Origin: Rhizobiales bacterium Ga0077545
Lineage (GTDB): Bacteria > Pseudomonadota > Alphaproteobacteria > Rhizobiales > Methylopilaceae
Length of the DNA: 64,000 nt
Direction of reading: 5' to 3'
Assembly: GCA_001464335.1 (NCBI GenBank)
Contig: LNEV01000007.1
Coordinates: 124,001-188,000, forward strand
In this document: one piece after another, positions 16,235 through 25,805 of the stretch
Position numbering within the stretch: position 1 is the first letter of the stretch
How the letters are laid out: each line of letters starts with the position of its first letter
Translations under genes and position numbers: made by a program
Notes under the pieces: model-generated
The model's database searches: none
The model's input: only the letters and a program-made list of their open reading frames with translations
What the model was told of the DNA's origin: nothing

Positions 16235-17989
16235 TCAGGGATTGGGCGTTTCAGCGTTCTCGGCCTGCTTTGCGGCAAGCTGCTCGGCCTCGATCTTTTC
16301 AAGCCCCTCATTGATCTTGCGTTCGATCGGCACGCGCTTCTCGGGATCGATCTCGAGAGAAAGTGCGTGGAGCCACTGGAACCGCGCTTCGAGCTTGCGG
16401 TCCGTCTTCCAGTAGACATCGCCGAGGTGATCGTTGATCTCCCAGGACTGCGGCTTCAACTCGACGGCGCGCTCAAGCTCCGTGGTCGATTCGTCGTAGC
16501 GGCCGAGCTTGTAATACGCCCAGCCGAGGCTGTCGACGATGTCGCCGTCGTTCGGGCGCAGCTCGACCGCCTTCTTGATCAGATCGAGGCCCTTCTCGAC
16601 GGTGATGTTCCGGTCGACCCACGAATAGCCGAGATAGTTCAGAACGACGGCCTGATCCGGATCGAGATCGAGCGAGGTCTGAAGGTCCTTCGCGGCACGG
16701 CGCCAGTCTTTCGCCGCATCATAGGCAACGCCACGTGCGAAAAAGAGCGACCAGTCGGACTTTTTCGGCTCGGCGGTCGCGTCGATCGCCTGCGAGAACG
16801 TTTCGGCGGCTTCCTTGTAGTTCTTGGCACGGTGCAGAAGATTTCCCAGCGCGACGATGGCGTCGACGTCGTTACGATCTTCCGCGATCAGCTGGCGAAG
16901 CTGCTTTTCGGCCTCTTCCGTGCGCTCGGACTGGGCGAGATTGATCGCGATGCGAAGCGCGACATCTTCGTGGAAGGTTGATTTTTCGGGAATGCGCTTG
17001 TAGGCGGCGATGGCCGCATCGTGCTGGCCGATCGTCTCCTGCAGGTCCGCGAGCGTCAGCAGGCCGAGCTCGTGTTCCGGGTTCAGATAAAGCGCGAGAT
17101 TGAGATAGATGAGGCCGATCTCGGCGCTATCGCCGCGGCTGGCGAGCTGGCCGAACGTGAACAGGGCTTCGGCCGCGCCATCCTTGGGACTGGCCACAGC
17201 GGGAGCGAGCTTGCCGCCCTGCTCGAGCGTCTCGATGCTGGCCTGAAGGCGCGGATTGCGCGTCATCTTCTCGGCCATGGTCTTGTACACACGCAGCGCC
17301 TCGTCCTTCTTGCCGTTGCGGGCAAGGATGCGGGCATAGCTGTCGACCACGACATAGAGAGACTGATCCGCCGCGTAGGCCTTGCCCATGCGCGCTTCGG
17401 CTTCCTTCAGCTTGCCCGCAGTCTCAAGAATGAGACCGGCATGCAGATCGCGGAACACCGCGATGAGATCGTTGCCCTGAAGCGTGTCGGCGGCCTTGAT
17501 GGCGCGGGCGGTGTCGCCAGATCCCTGCCATGACCAGGCATTGACGAGGGCGGCCACGACATCCGGCAACGGGCCGGACAGCGAATTGGAAAGATGCGTG
17601 CGGGCGGACTGATATTGCCGCGCTTTCGCGCCGCGCACTGCGAGGGTGAGCCGCGCAAGCCGATTGTCGGAATCCATGCTGACAAGGCGTTCGGCCAGAT
17701 TGGCCGCACCTTCGGCGTCGCCGCTGGCAAGGACGATGCGGAATGTGCGGTCGAGCAGCTCCATGTTCTTCGGGCTGGCGCGCAGGGCGGATTCGAGGAA
17801 GGTCGCGGCTGCGTCCATGTCGCGCAGGCCCGCGGCGGTGCGGCCCGCGAGATAATTGCCGGCGGGGGAGCTTTCCTCGGCCTGACGTGTGATGTCGGCG
17901 TTCTGGTCGGTGGTCGCCAGCGCGGGCGCCGCAGCAAGCACGGCCGACAAAGTGAGGACGGATGCTCCAAGGCGAAGGAAAGAACGCAA
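16235..17989 (-). CDS. Exported TPR-repeat protein
   Basis: A 584-aa protein with an N-terminal signal peptide (MRSFLRLGASVLTLSAVLAA to about residue 25) followed by many tetratricopeptide repeats. The best ones are near the end, for example VVLNYLGYSWVDRN, IVDSLGWAYYKLGRYDEST and HLGDVYWKTDRKLEA. Such proteins are periplasmic or lipid-attached scaffolds. A TPR gene directly before ispE is a common arrangement in Hyphomicrobiales, but no specific partner is known to me. It is the first gene of the five-gene minus-strand row. Confidence 0.85.
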   Translation of the reverse strand: MRSFLRLGASVLTLSAVLAAAPALATTDQNADITRQAEESSPAGNYLAGRTAAGLRDMDAAATFLESALRASPKNMELLDRTFRIVLASGDAEGAANLAERLVSMDSDNRLARLTLAVRGAKARQYQSARTHLSNSLSGPLPDVVAALVNAWSWQGSGDTARAIKAADTLQGNDLIAVFRDLHAGLILETAGKLKEAEARMGKAYAADQSLYVVVDSYARILARNGKKDEALRVYKTMAEKMTRNPRLQASIETLEQGGKLAPAVASPKDGAAEALFTFGQLASRGDSAEIGLIYLNLALYLNPEHELGLLTLADLQETIGQHDAAIAAYKRIPEKSTFHEDVALRIAINLAQSERTEEAEKQLRQLIAEDRNDVDAIVALGNLLHRAKNYKEAAETFSQAIDATAEPKKSDWSLFFARGVAYDAAKDWRRAAKDLQTSLDLDPDQAVVLNYLGYSWVDRNITVEKGLDLIKKAVELRPNDGDIVDSLGWAYYKLGRYDESTTELERAVELKPQSWEINDHLGDVYWKTDRKLEARFQWLHALSLEIDPEKRVPIERKINEGLEKIEAEQLAAKQAENAETPNP

Positions 17990-18121
17990 AGGCTAAGCCT
18001 TTCTCAAAAAAGCGAGGTGCCGGATTCTAGCGCCCCATGACCGGTGTTCCAAGCGCTATAAGGGAAAGCTTTGTCACGAATGCGGCGTGATCGCGCCGCC
18101 TGCGTGGGGTAAAGAGACAGG

Positions 18122-18991
18122 ATGATCGGGGATTTGGCACGCGAACAGGCAGCAGAACTGCTGGCCTGGTACGCCGAAATGGGCGTGGATATCGCCCTGA
18201 ATGACGAGCCGCAGGACCGTTTCGCGGAGAGCGCGACGGTCGAGGTGGCCGCGCGCCAGGTTTCCGGGGCGCCGGACACCGCGCCTCCGCTCGCGGCAAG
18301 CCCCTCGCCCCGTGGCGAGCGGGCCTTGCCGGGCATCCACGAGCCCGCGCCTTCCGTCGTCATCCCGGCGACCGTTACGCGGTCCCAGGACGAGGCCCTT
18401 ACCGATGCCCGCGCGCTGGCGCGCACGGCCAAAAGCCTCGAAGACCTGCGCGCGCTGCTTGAGAGCTATGACGGCGTCGCGTTGCGCAAGACCGCGACCC
18501 GCCTCGTCTTCGCCGACGGCAATCCGCAGGCAAAGCTGATGTTCGTCGGCGAGGCACCGGGCCGCGACGAGGACCGCGAGGGCGTGCCCTTCGTCGGCCG
18601 TGCGGGCCAGCTTCTCGATCGCATGCTGGCGGCCATCGGTCTCGACCGTACGGGCGCCTACATCGCCAATGTCGTGCCGTGGCGACCGCCCGGAAACCGC
18701 ACCCCGACACCGCCGGAAGTCGCGCTCTGCCTGCCCTTCATTCAAAGGCAGATCGAGCTGGTGGACCCGGATGTCATCGTGCTGCTCGGTGGGTCGGCGG
18801 CGAGCGCGCTGACCGGTGCGAAGGATGGCATTCTGCGGCTGCGCGGCCGCTGGCTCGATTACGACACCGGCACGCGCACGATCAAAGCGCTGGCGACCCT
18901 GCATCCGGCCTATCTGCTGCGCACGCCCTCCCAGAAGAAACTCGCCTGGCGCGATTTCAGGGCGCTGAAAGCAGAACTGTCGAAGCACTAG
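18122..18991 (+). CDS. Uracil-DNA glycosylase, family 4-like, without Fe-S cysteines
   Basis: A 289-aa glycosylase that removes uracil from DNA. Catalytic motifs of the family 4/5 group are present: [20 protein letters not shown] (motif 1) and LHPAYLLR (motif 2), along with [11 protein letters not shown]. Family 4 enzymes bind a 4Fe-4S cluster through four Cys. This protein has only one Cys (in ALCLPF); the place of a usual N-terminal Cys is YDGVALR, and PW replaces the KC pair. A low-complexity N-terminal tail (about 1-100) precedes the enzyme domain. It is monocistronic and just upstream of cydA. Confidence 0.85.
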   Translation: MIGDLAREQAAELLAWYAEMGVDIALNDEPQDRFAESATVEVAARQVSGAPDTAPPLAASPSPRGERALPGIHEPAPSVVIPATVTRSQDEALTDARALARTAKSLEDLRALLESYDGVALRKTATRLVFADGNPQAKLMFVGEAPGRDEDREGVPFVGRAGQLLDRMLAAIGLDRTGAYIANVVPWRPPGNRTPTPPEVALCLPFIQRQIELVDPDVIVLLGGSAASALTGAKDGILRLRGRWLDYDTGTRTIKALATLHPAYLLRTPSQKKLAWRDFRALKAELSKH

Positions 18992-19068
18992 CCCCGTCCC
19001 GGTTCTTTCCAAACACTCCGGAAATCTCCTAGGGTGCAGCACCGAACGAGAATCGGGAGATTGCAGGC

Positions 19069-20517
19069 ATGGACTTCGATCCCGTACTGCTCGCGCGAAT
19101 TCAATTCGCCTTCACCATCTCGTTCCACATCATCTTCCCGGCCTTCACGATCGGCCTGTCGGCCTATGTGACGGTTCTGCTTCTGCTCTGGCTGAAGACG
19201 GGCGATGAGAAATTCCATCGTATTGCCCGGTTCTGGACGAAGATCTTCGCGGTCTCGTTCGCGATGGGCGTCGTGTCCGGCATCGTGTTGAGCTACCAGT
19301 TCGGCACCAATTGGAGCCGGTTCTCCGAATTCTCCGGCAACGTGATCGGCCCGCTGATCGGCTATGAGGTGCTGACGGCCTTCTATCTGGAAGCGACCTT
19401 CCTCGGCATCATGCTGTTCGGCTGGAACCGGGTGCCGCCCTGGCTGCTAACGCTCGCGGCCGGGCTCGTCGCGCTCGGCACGGCGACATCGGCATTCTGG
19501 ATTATCTCGGCCAACAGCTGGATGCAGACCCCGACCGGCCACGAGATCCGTGACGGAATCGCCTTCCCGGTCGATTGGCTCCAGATCATCTTCAATCCGA
19601 GCTTCCCGTTCCGCCTCGCCCATATGCTGACGGCGGCCTACCTGACCACCGCCGCCGTCGTGCTTGCGGTCGGTGCGCGCTATCTGCTCGCCGGCAAGCA
19701 CAGCGAGGACGCCAAGACCATGATGCGCATGGCGGTCGGCATGATCTTCGTCACAGCTCCGCTCCAGCTTTTCATCGGCGACATGCACGGGCTCAGCACA
19801 CTCGAACATCAGCCGGTGAAGGTCGCAGCGATGGAAGGGCGCTGGAAATCGGACGATCCCGGCGATTTCGTTCTGTTCGGTATTCCGGACCAGAAGGCCG
19901 AGAAGAACCATTTCGAGATCGCGATTCCGCATGCCGGTTCGCTTGTTCTGACACACACATGGGACGGCAAATATCCTGGGCTCGATTCGGTGCCGCCCGA
20001 AGAGCGCCCGCCTGTCGCCAATGTGTTCTTTGCTTTCCGCATCATGGTCGGCATCGGGCTCCTCCTCATCGCCACCGGGCTTGTCGGGGCGTTTCTGTGG
20101 TGGCGCGGAAAACTGTTCGAGCCCGGCTGGTACATGAAGGGCGTTTCCTATCTCTGGCCGACCGGCTTCATCGCCATCCTCGCCGGCTGGTTCGTGACCG
20201 AGCAGGGCCGCCAGCCCTGGCTCGTCTACGGGCTGCTGAAAACCGCCGACGGCATTTCGCCGGTGCCCGGCGCGAGCGTGTTCGGCACGCTGGTCCTCTT
20301 TGTCTTCGTCTATGGCGCGGTGTTCTCGACGGGCGTCTATTACATCAACCGCCTCATCGCGAAGGGACCGCAAGGCGCCGTCGCCGCCGCTCCCGCGGGC
20401 TTGCCCAACCGTCCGCTGTCGGCCGCCGAAGAAGCAACGCGCGAAGCCACCGGACGATCGCCTGAACCCCAGTCCGAGAAAGATCCCGACGAGCATCCGC
20501 AGCAGGGAGGGAAATGA
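19069..20517 (+). CDS. cydA: Cytochrome bd-type ubiquinol oxidase subunit I (CioA type)
   Basis: The haem-bearing subunit (482 aa) of a bd-type quinol oxidase in the inner membrane, which reduces oxygen to water without pumping protons. The haem-ligand His at residue 20 (in TISFHIIFPAF) and a second at about 184 (FRLAHMLTAAY) are visible, as is the GRQPW motif (GWFVTEQGRQPW). The periplasmic quinol loop looks short, as in cyanide-insensitive oxidases (CioA). The gene overlaps cydB by 4 bases (ATGA). No cydX or cydDC is seen nearby. Confidence 0.93.
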   Translation: MDFDPVLLARIQFAFTISFHIIFPAFTIGLSAYVTVLLLLWLKTGDEKFHRIARFWTKIFAVSFAMGVVSGIVLSYQFGTNWSRFSEFSGNVIGPLIGYEVLTAFYLEATFLGIMLFGWNRVPPWLLTLAAGLVALGTATSAFWIISANSWMQTPTGHEIRDGIAFPVDWLQIIFNPSFPFRLAHMLTAAYLTTAAVVLAVGARYLLAGKHSEDAKTMMRMAVGMIFVTAPLQLFIGDMHGLSTLEHQPVKVAAMEGRWKSDDPGDFVLFGIPDQKAEKNHFEIAIPHAGSLVLTHTWDGKYPGLDSVPPEERPPVANVFFAFRIMVGIGLLLIATGLVGAFLWWRGKLFEPGWYMKGVSYLWPTGFIAILAGWFVTEQGRQPWLVYGLLKTADGISPVPGASVFGTLVLFVFVYGAVFSTGVYYINRLIAKGPQGAVAAAPAGLPNRPLSAAEEATREATGRSPEPQSEKDPDEHPQQGGK

Positions 20518-21524
20518 CCATGGAATGGTATCTCCCCGTCATCTGGGCAGGCCTGATCGGCACTGCTGTTGCAATGTATGTCGTGCTCGACGGCTTCGAT
20601 CTCGGCATCGGCATCCTGTTCCCCTTCGCCCGGAAGGAGGAAGAACGCGACGTGATGATGAATTCCGTCGCGCCGTTCTGGGACGGCAACGAGACATGGC
20701 TCGTTCTCGGTGGCGGCGGCCTGTGGGTCGCGTTTCCGAAGGCCTATGCGATCATCATGCCCGCTTTCTATCTGCCGATGATCGGCATGCTGCTCGCGCT
20801 CGTCCTGCGCGGTGTGTCGTTCGAATTCCGCTGGGTCGCCAAACCCCACCACAGATATTGGGATCTCGCTTTCATGGGCGGCTCCACCGTTGCCGGCTTC
20901 TTGCAGGGCGTTATTCTCGGCGGGCTCATTCAGGGCGTGAATGTCGTCGACGGCCAATATGCAGGCGGCGCGTTCGACTGGCTGACGCCGTTTTCCCTGT
21001 TGACCGGCCTTGCGGTGGTCGCGGGCTATGCGCTGCTTGGCGCGACCTGGCTCATCATGCGCACTTCCGGCGCGACGCACGACCTCGGCAAGAGGATGGC
21101 GCCGGGCATTCTTCTCGCGGTGCTCGGCGGTATGGCGATCGTCAGCCTGTGGACGCCTTTCTCGGTCGAACGCATCGCCGAACGCTGGTTCTCGCTGCCG
21201 AACCTTTACTGGCTGTGGCCGATTCCGGTTGTCACGGGGCTTGTTGCGCTTCTCGTCCTGCGCTGGCTGAAAAACGGGCACGACGCATTGCCGTTTTTCG
21301 GCACCGTCGTCCTGTTCCTGCTCGGTTATGCGGGCCTCGTCATCTCGACCATGCCCTATCTGGTGCCGCCGCATCTGACGATCTGGGACACCGCAGCCGC
21401 CCCGGAATCACAGATCTTTCTTCTGATCGGCACGCTTTTCCTTCTTCCCATGGTGCTCGGCTACACGGCCTTCGTGTACTGGATCTTCCGGGGCAAGGTC
21501 TCGCCCGGAGAGGGCTATCACTGA
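20514..21524 (+). CDS. cydB: Cytochrome bd-type ubiquinol oxidase subunit II
   Basis: The second membrane subunit (336 aa) of the bd oxidase. Typical features are EWYLPVIWAGLIGTAVAMYV at the N terminus, GFDLGIGILFPF, and WDGNETWLVLGGGGLWVAFPKAY. There are about eight hydrophobic helices. It is translationally coupled to cydA by an ATGA overlap. The C terminus ends soon after the last helix (SPGEGYH). No small third subunit follows in the next 100 bases. Confidence 0.94.
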   Translation: MTMEWYLPVIWAGLIGTAVAMYVVLDGFDLGIGILFPFARKEEERDVMMNSVAPFWDGNETWLVLGGGGLWVAFPKAYAIIMPAFYLPMIGMLLALVLRGVSFEFRWVAKPHHRYWDLAFMGGSTVAGFLQGVILGGLIQGVNVVDGQYAGGAFDWLTPFSLLTGLAVVAGYALLGATWLIMRTSGATHDLGKRMAPGILLAVLGGMAIVSLWTPFSVERIAERWFSLPNLYWLWPIPVVTGLVALLVLRWLKNGHDALPFFGTVVLFLLGYAGLVISTMPYLVPPHLTIWDTAAAPESQIFLLIGTLFLLPMVLGYTAFVYWIFRGKVSPGEGYH

Positions 21525-21622
21525 GCGGCGCCACGGCCCGGCGGGCTTTCGCGTAAAAAGGCTTGAAACTTGCCGCCAACGGATGCGTTCTCTCCACTCC
21601 GGGGAAAGGCGAGGAAGTCACC

Positions 21623-22492
21623 ATGCGTTGGGATGATCTGAAGCGTAGCGGGAACATCGAAGACCGACGCGGAATGGGTGGCGGTGGCGGAATGCGCCGC
21701 GGCGGCCTCGGCATTGGCGGGCTCATCATTGTGGGGCTTCTCGCCTGGGCGACGGGCATCGACCCGCGCGTCATTCTTGGCGGCGTGGAGATGATGCAGG
21801 GCGGCGGCTCCGGCACGCAGGTTCAGCAGCAGGGCAAACAGGGCACGCCGGAAGATCAGGTCGGCCAGTTCGTCTCCGCCGTGCTCGGCTCGACCGAGGA
21901 CACCTGGACGAAAATCTTCCAGGCCAATGGCCAGACCTACAAGGAGCCGAGCCTGGTCCTCTTTTCCGGCGCGACGCCTTCGGCCTGCGGCATGGGACAG
22001 GCCGCAATGGGCCCGTTCTACTGCCCGAACGACCAGAAGGTTTATCTCGACACGAGCTTCTTTCAGGAAATGAAGCAGCGCTTCAACGCACCTGGCGATT
22101 TCGCGGCGGCCTATGTGGTGGCGCACGAAGTCGGCCATCACGTGCAGAACCTGCTCGGCATCCTGCCGCGCGTGCAGCAGGAACGCCAGCGAGTCTCGCG
22201 CTCCGAGAGCAACGAACTGTCGGTACGCACAGAGCTTCAGGCAGACTGTTTCGCGGGCGTGTGGGCAAGCCAGACCCAGCGCGCCGGAAAGCTTGAGGAC
22301 GGCGACATCGAGGAAGCGCTCAATGCGGCCACCGCGATCGGCGACGACAAGATCCAGAAGCAGACGCAGGGACAGGTCGTGCCGGACAGTTTCACGCACG
22401 GCTCCTCGGCGCAGCGTGTTCGCTGGTTCAAGATCGGCCTTGAAAGCGGCAGCGTCCAGGACTGCAACACGTTCTCGGCGCAGCGTCTGTAA
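21623..22492 (+). CDS. Neutral zinc metallopeptidase (YpfJ family)
   Basis: A 289-aa membrane-anchored zinc peptidase. The N-terminal cytoplasmic part is Gly-rich (RRGMGGGGGMRRGG), a transmembrane helix follows at about 30-45, and the catalytic domain has the zinc motif in VVAHEVGHHVQNL (about 166-178) with a later ELQADCFAGVW that supplies the third ligand. Two Cys pairs (ACGM and YCPN) suit an extracytoplasmic fold. I chose the ATG at 21623 (GAGGAAG upstream) over an earlier in-frame one. Substrate unknown. Confidence 0.87.
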   Translation: MRWDDLKRSGNIEDRRGMGGGGGMRRGGLGIGGLIIVGLLAWATGIDPRVILGGVEMMQGGGSGTQVQQQGKQGTPEDQVGQFVSAVLGSTEDTWTKIFQANGQTYKEPSLVLFSGATPSACGMGQAAMGPFYCPNDQKVYLDTSFFQEMKQRFNAPGDFAAAYVVAHEVGHHVQNLLGILPRVQQERQRVSRSESNELSVRTELQADCFAGVWASQTQRAGKLEDGDIEEALNAATAIGDDKIQKQTQGQVVPDSFTHGSSAQRVRWFKIGLESGSVQDCNTFSAQRL

Positions 22493-23110
22493 TCAGCCGC
22501 GTTCGCTCCAGAGAGCGAGGCGAACGCCGAAGCCGAGGAAGATGCATCCCGTCAGCCGGTCGATACCGGCGATGACAGACGGGCGGCGCAGAAGCCGCCC
22601 AAGCGGCTGCGTCGCGAGAATGAGCGCGGTGCACCAGACGAGCCCGAGCAAGACATGCACCGCCGCAAGAAAAAATGTGTACGCCCCGGCGGACACATCC
22701 TGCGGCACGAATTGCGGCAGGAAGGACACGTAGAACACGCCGACCTTCGGGTTCAGAAGATTGCCGATCAGCCCACGCCGGAACCAGGTGAACATGCCCT
22801 CACCACGGGTCTCATCGCCCTCGAAGCTGCGGCGCGGCTTCAGGACGAGATTGAGGCCGAGCCAGAACAGATAGGCCGCGCCGAGCCATTTCAGAATTTC
22901 GAAGGCAAGCGGCGATGCGAGAATGAGCGCACCGACCCCGACCGCCACCAGCGCCCCCCAGACAAGACATCCGAGACCGACCCCGGCGGCGGCGAGATAA
23001 GCGCGAACACTCCCTTGCGTGGCGGCGCGCAGAACGAGCGCCGTGTCGACACCAGGTGTTATCGTCAGTACGAAGGCGGCGGCGAGATAAGCGATGAAGG
23101 TCTGGGACAT
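22493..23110 (-). CDS. LysE/RhtB-family exporter
   Basis: A 205-aa multi-pass membrane protein with the family signature near the start (VLTITPGVDTALVLRAATQG), GAAYLFWLGLNLVL, and NLLNPKVGVFYVSFLPQF. It belongs to the amino acid exporter family, with an unknown substrate. Its ATG overlaps the GT8 stop by one base (TAATG), so the two are probably coupled. Its stop lies next to the end of the convergent zinc peptidase gene. Confidence 0.85.
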   Translation of the reverse strand: MSQTFIAYLAAAFVLTITPGVDTALVLRAATQGSVRAYLAAAGVGLGCLVWGALVAVGVGALILASPLAFEILKWLGAAYLFWLGLNLVLKPRRSFEGDETRGEGMFTWFRRGLIGNLLNPKVGVFYVSFLPQFVPQDVSAGAYTFFLAAVHVLLGLVWCTALILATQPLGRLLRRPSVIAGIDRLTGCIFLGFGVRLALWSERG

Positions 23111-24042
23111 TACCCGCTCTGCGGCCTTGTATCGGACAGACGGCGCCGCGCATCTCTTCCCGTCGCGGGCCGCAATTTCGGGTGGCGCTCATGGAACCGC
23201 AGAAGAAGCTGCACTATGAAGCGCCGCAGCCCCGCCGGCTGGCGTGTCATCAACGGCATCTGCGCCCACGGCGTATGGGCGCGGTGTTCGAGATAAAGAC
23301 CGCGCGCCGGATGCTGGCACTCGACGAGGTTCGGCTTCCTCCACGACGTGAAATGGACGATGCGCGCGGCAGCGTAATCCTCATATGTCAGCAGTTTCGA
23401 CTGAATGCTCCAGAGATTCCATGTCCGGTCGAGCAGTTTCACATCGTCCCCGAGGATCGCATTGATCGCATCCTGATCCGCGAACTCCACGTCGGGAGCC
23501 CATGACAGGACGTCGAAACAGCGGTCGGACACGGAAAGATCCCGCCAGCGCGCGAGATCCATGACCAGAACGCCCGCATTGATGTTGGGAGCGCCGGGCT
23601 CGCGGCCGAATTTGCGGTTGAGCGCCGCGTGCCAGTCGGGATCGCCCGCATTCTGGACGGCCGCGATGCAATGCCCCTCAAGCGGCATTTCGAACAGCGG
23701 CCTCAGACTGCCATTCACGATGACATCGACATCAAGATAGAGAACCCGACCCGTCACCTCGGGCAGAAGATCGGCGATCAGCAGGCGAAAGAACGTCGCC
23801 GGCGTTTCGTGGCGGCTCGTGCGGAATGTCCCGACTTTTGTGCGCGTGTGATGATCCACCTCGACGAAGCGCACGCAAAGCCCATCTGCCGATTGCCGGA
23901 GCCAGTCTTGGGTTAGTTTATCGAGGCCGTCCGAAAGAACGACGATCTCCGCTTCCGGTATGCCGCCGTTCACCGCGATCGAGCGCAGGAGCGGACCGGC
24001 GAGATCGGCAAAACAGGCATCGGTTGCGCAAACGACGATCAT
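23110..24042 (-). CDS. Family 8-like glycosyltransferase
   Basis: A 310-aa GT-A-fold glycosyltransferase. It has the metal/nucleotide-sugar DxD motif in VLYLDVDVIVNG (about 97-108), NINAGVLVMDLARW and DQDAINAIL, all typical of GT8 (lipopolysaccharide galactosyl/glucosyltransferase or glycogenin-like). There is no signal peptide, so it acts in the cytoplasm, perhaps on surface polysaccharide. It is followed by the LysE gene with a one-base overlap and preceded by the unknown 365-aa membrane protein gene 21 bases upstream. Confidence 0.82.
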   Translation of the reverse strand: MIVVCATDACFADLAGPLLRSIAVNGGIPEAEIVVLSDGLDKLTQDWLRQSADGLCVRFVEVDHHTRTKVGTFRTSRHETPATFFRLLIADLLPEVTGRVLYLDVDVIVNGSLRPLFEMPLEGHCIAAVQNAGDPDWHAALNRKFGREPGAPNINAGVLVMDLARWRDLSVSDRCFDVLSWAPDVEFADQDAINAILGDDVKLLDRTWNLWSIQSKLLTYEDYAAARIVHFTSWRKPNLVECQHPARGLYLEHRAHTPWAQMPLMTRQPAGLRRFIVQLLLRFHERHPKLRPATGRDARRRLSDTRPQSG

Positions 24043-24063
24043 CGGGCCCCAATTGCCTGACGT

Positions 24064-25161
24064 TCAGGCGCTCACGGTGGCCGCCCGCCGTTTGCGCCCT
24101 CTCTTCCCCACGATCAGGCGGGCGAGACCGCGCGTCAGGATCATGGCGATGAGACTGCCGAACCACAGCACGAAAGCCCAGATGTTCTCAAGCAACACAG
24201 CCGCGATGCGGACCCCCTGCTTGAAGGCGCGGAGCGAGGTGCGGCCCGTCAGTTCGACGACACCGCGCGTCGTGCGTCCGAAGCGCGAGGACATGGTCGC
24301 AAGATCCGACAATTCCTCGGCGGAGTTTGCGTATTTCAGCAGGCGCACCGTCTCGCCCGGGCCGGCGATGTCGCCGATGTGCCTGGCATCGCCGAGCATG
24401 CGGGCCAGATCGCCGGAGGACGCGCGGCGGATGACACGGCTCGCCGCATCGCGCGTGGCCGCCGAATCGAGCACGGCGGCCGACCGCACCACGCCGCCGA
24501 CTTCGCGGAAATCGATCGCATTTCGCAACGCACGCCCGAGCGATGCGCCCAGCCCCGCCGTCAATGTCCCGGCCTTGCGCGCCACCTTGAAGACCGACAC
24601 ACCGAGCTTTGCGGGAAGCCCTATTCCGCCGGTCGCGACCGTGACGCCCGTTGCGGCAATGCCGACGGTGGCAAGGCCGAGCATGAGTTCGTCGTATTCC
24701 TGGCCCGTCACCATCAGCCCGCCCTCATGGACGAGATCGCGCACATCGCCGACCACGGTGAGATCGGATGTCACGGCGCCCGCAAGGCCTGCGACCGTCG
24801 TGCCCTCGCCGCTGAAGAATCCCACGCCGAATTCCATGGCGTTGCGCTGCGCGGCGGGTCCCGGCTCGCTTTCGGCGTTGATGCGCTCGACGAGATCGGT
24901 GCGGATGGGGCGCTGATATTCGGTCGCCAGCTCCGCATACAAGCGCGCCTCGTCGACATCGCCGCGATCCAGCGCCGCGACGATCTTATCCTCGATGGCA
25001 GGGGCTGTGATCTTTTCGCGGATTTCGCGAGCGACGGCCTCGTCCTGATCGAGGGGCACCTCGATGCCGCCGTAATACATCACTCCGAGGAGAGCGAGGC
25101 TGAGAACGAGTGCGCCCCAGAGCTGTCGGCCCAAACCTGCCTCCTTTCTCCTGCATGCCAT
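24064..25161 (-). CDS. Unknown membrane protein
   Basis: A 365-aa protein I do not recognise. It has a transmembrane segment near the start (about 13-31), an Asp/Glu-rich region (about 36-90), a glycine-rich middle with hydrophobic stretches (about 105-185), an amphipathic region with no clear motif (about 200-300) and a C-terminal membrane segment (about 318-348) ending in a basic KRGRKRR tail. Two terminal helices imply a looped domain between them. It lies 21 bases upstream of the GT8 gene, in the same direction, so a link to surface polysaccharide is possible but unproven. Confidence 0.7.
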   Translation of the reverse strand: MACRRKEAGLGRQLWGALVLSLALLGVMYYGGIEVPLDQDEAVAREIREKITAPAIEDKIVAALDRGDVDEARLYAELATEYQRPIRTDLVERINAESEPGPAAQRNAMEFGVGFFSGEGTTVAGLAGAVTSDLTVVGDVRDLVHEGGLMVTGQEYDELMLGLATVGIAATGVTVATGGIGLPAKLGVSVFKVARKAGTLTAGLGASLGRALRNAIDFREVGGVVRSAAVLDSAATRDAASRVIRRASSGDLARMLGDARHIGDIAGPGETVRLLKYANSAEELSDLATMSSRFGRTTRGVVELTGRTSLRAFKQGVRIAAVLLENIWAFVLWFGSLIAMILTRGLARLIVGKRGRKRRAATVSA

Positions 25162-25252
25162 TCTACAACGGCCTCGGCACTATGCGGTTCGGCTCACGAT
25201 CGAGAAAGAGGCGATTGAGAAAGAGGCGGCGGAGTGTCACTTAGGGAGCACC

Positions 25253-25801
25253 ATGAACAAACTCGACAGCACCCGCCCCTTCATTCCGCTGAAAATCGCG
25301 GTCCTCACCGTCTCGGATACGCGCGGCCTCGCCGATGACAAATCGGGCGCGACGCTCGTTGAACGGCTGGAAGGCGCCGGACATGCCCTCGCGGACCGCG
25401 CCATCGTGACCGACGATGTGGACCTCATTCAGGCCAGAGTGCGCGCGTGGATCGCGGACCCGGCCGTGGACGTCATCATCACGACGGGCGGCACCGGCCT
25501 AACCGGACGCGACGTGACACCGGAAGCTCTGGAGCCTCTGTTCGAAAAGCGTATGGACGGCTTCTCGACCACGTTTCACATGATCTCCTTCCAGAAGATC
25601 GGCGTGTCGACCGTTCAGTCGCGAGCGACGGCGGGCGTTGCCGGCGGCACCTTCATCTTCGTCCTGCCCGGCTCGCCCGGCGCCTGCCGCGACGCCTGGG
25701 ACGGCATACTACAAAGCCAGCTCGACTATCGCCATCTGCCCTGCAATTTCGTCGAGATCGCCCCGCGCCTCGACGAGCATCTCAAGCGCACGAAAAGCTG
25801 A
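25253..25801 (+). CDS. moaB: Molybdenum cofactor biosynthesis protein B
   Basis: A 182-aa MoaB/Mog-fold protein that in most bacteria adenylylates molybdopterin as a step in molybdenum cofactor synthesis. Diagnostic motifs are [30 protein letters not shown] (nucleotide-binding loop), GEF-like MISFQKIG and [14 protein letters not shown]. It starts the plus-strand pair with the deaminase gene (4-base gap). No other molybdenum gene is in the window apart from the MOSC protein. Confidence 0.92.
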   Translation: MNKLDSTRPFIPLKIAVLTVSDTRGLADDKSGATLVERLEGAGHALADRAIVTDDVDLIQARVRAWIADPAVDVIITTGGTGLTGRDVTPEALEPLFEKRMDGFSTTFHMISFQKIGVSTVQSRATAGVAGGTFIFVLPGSPGACRDAWDGILQSQLDYRHLPCNFVEIAPRLDEHLKRTKS

Positions 25802-25805
25802 CGCC

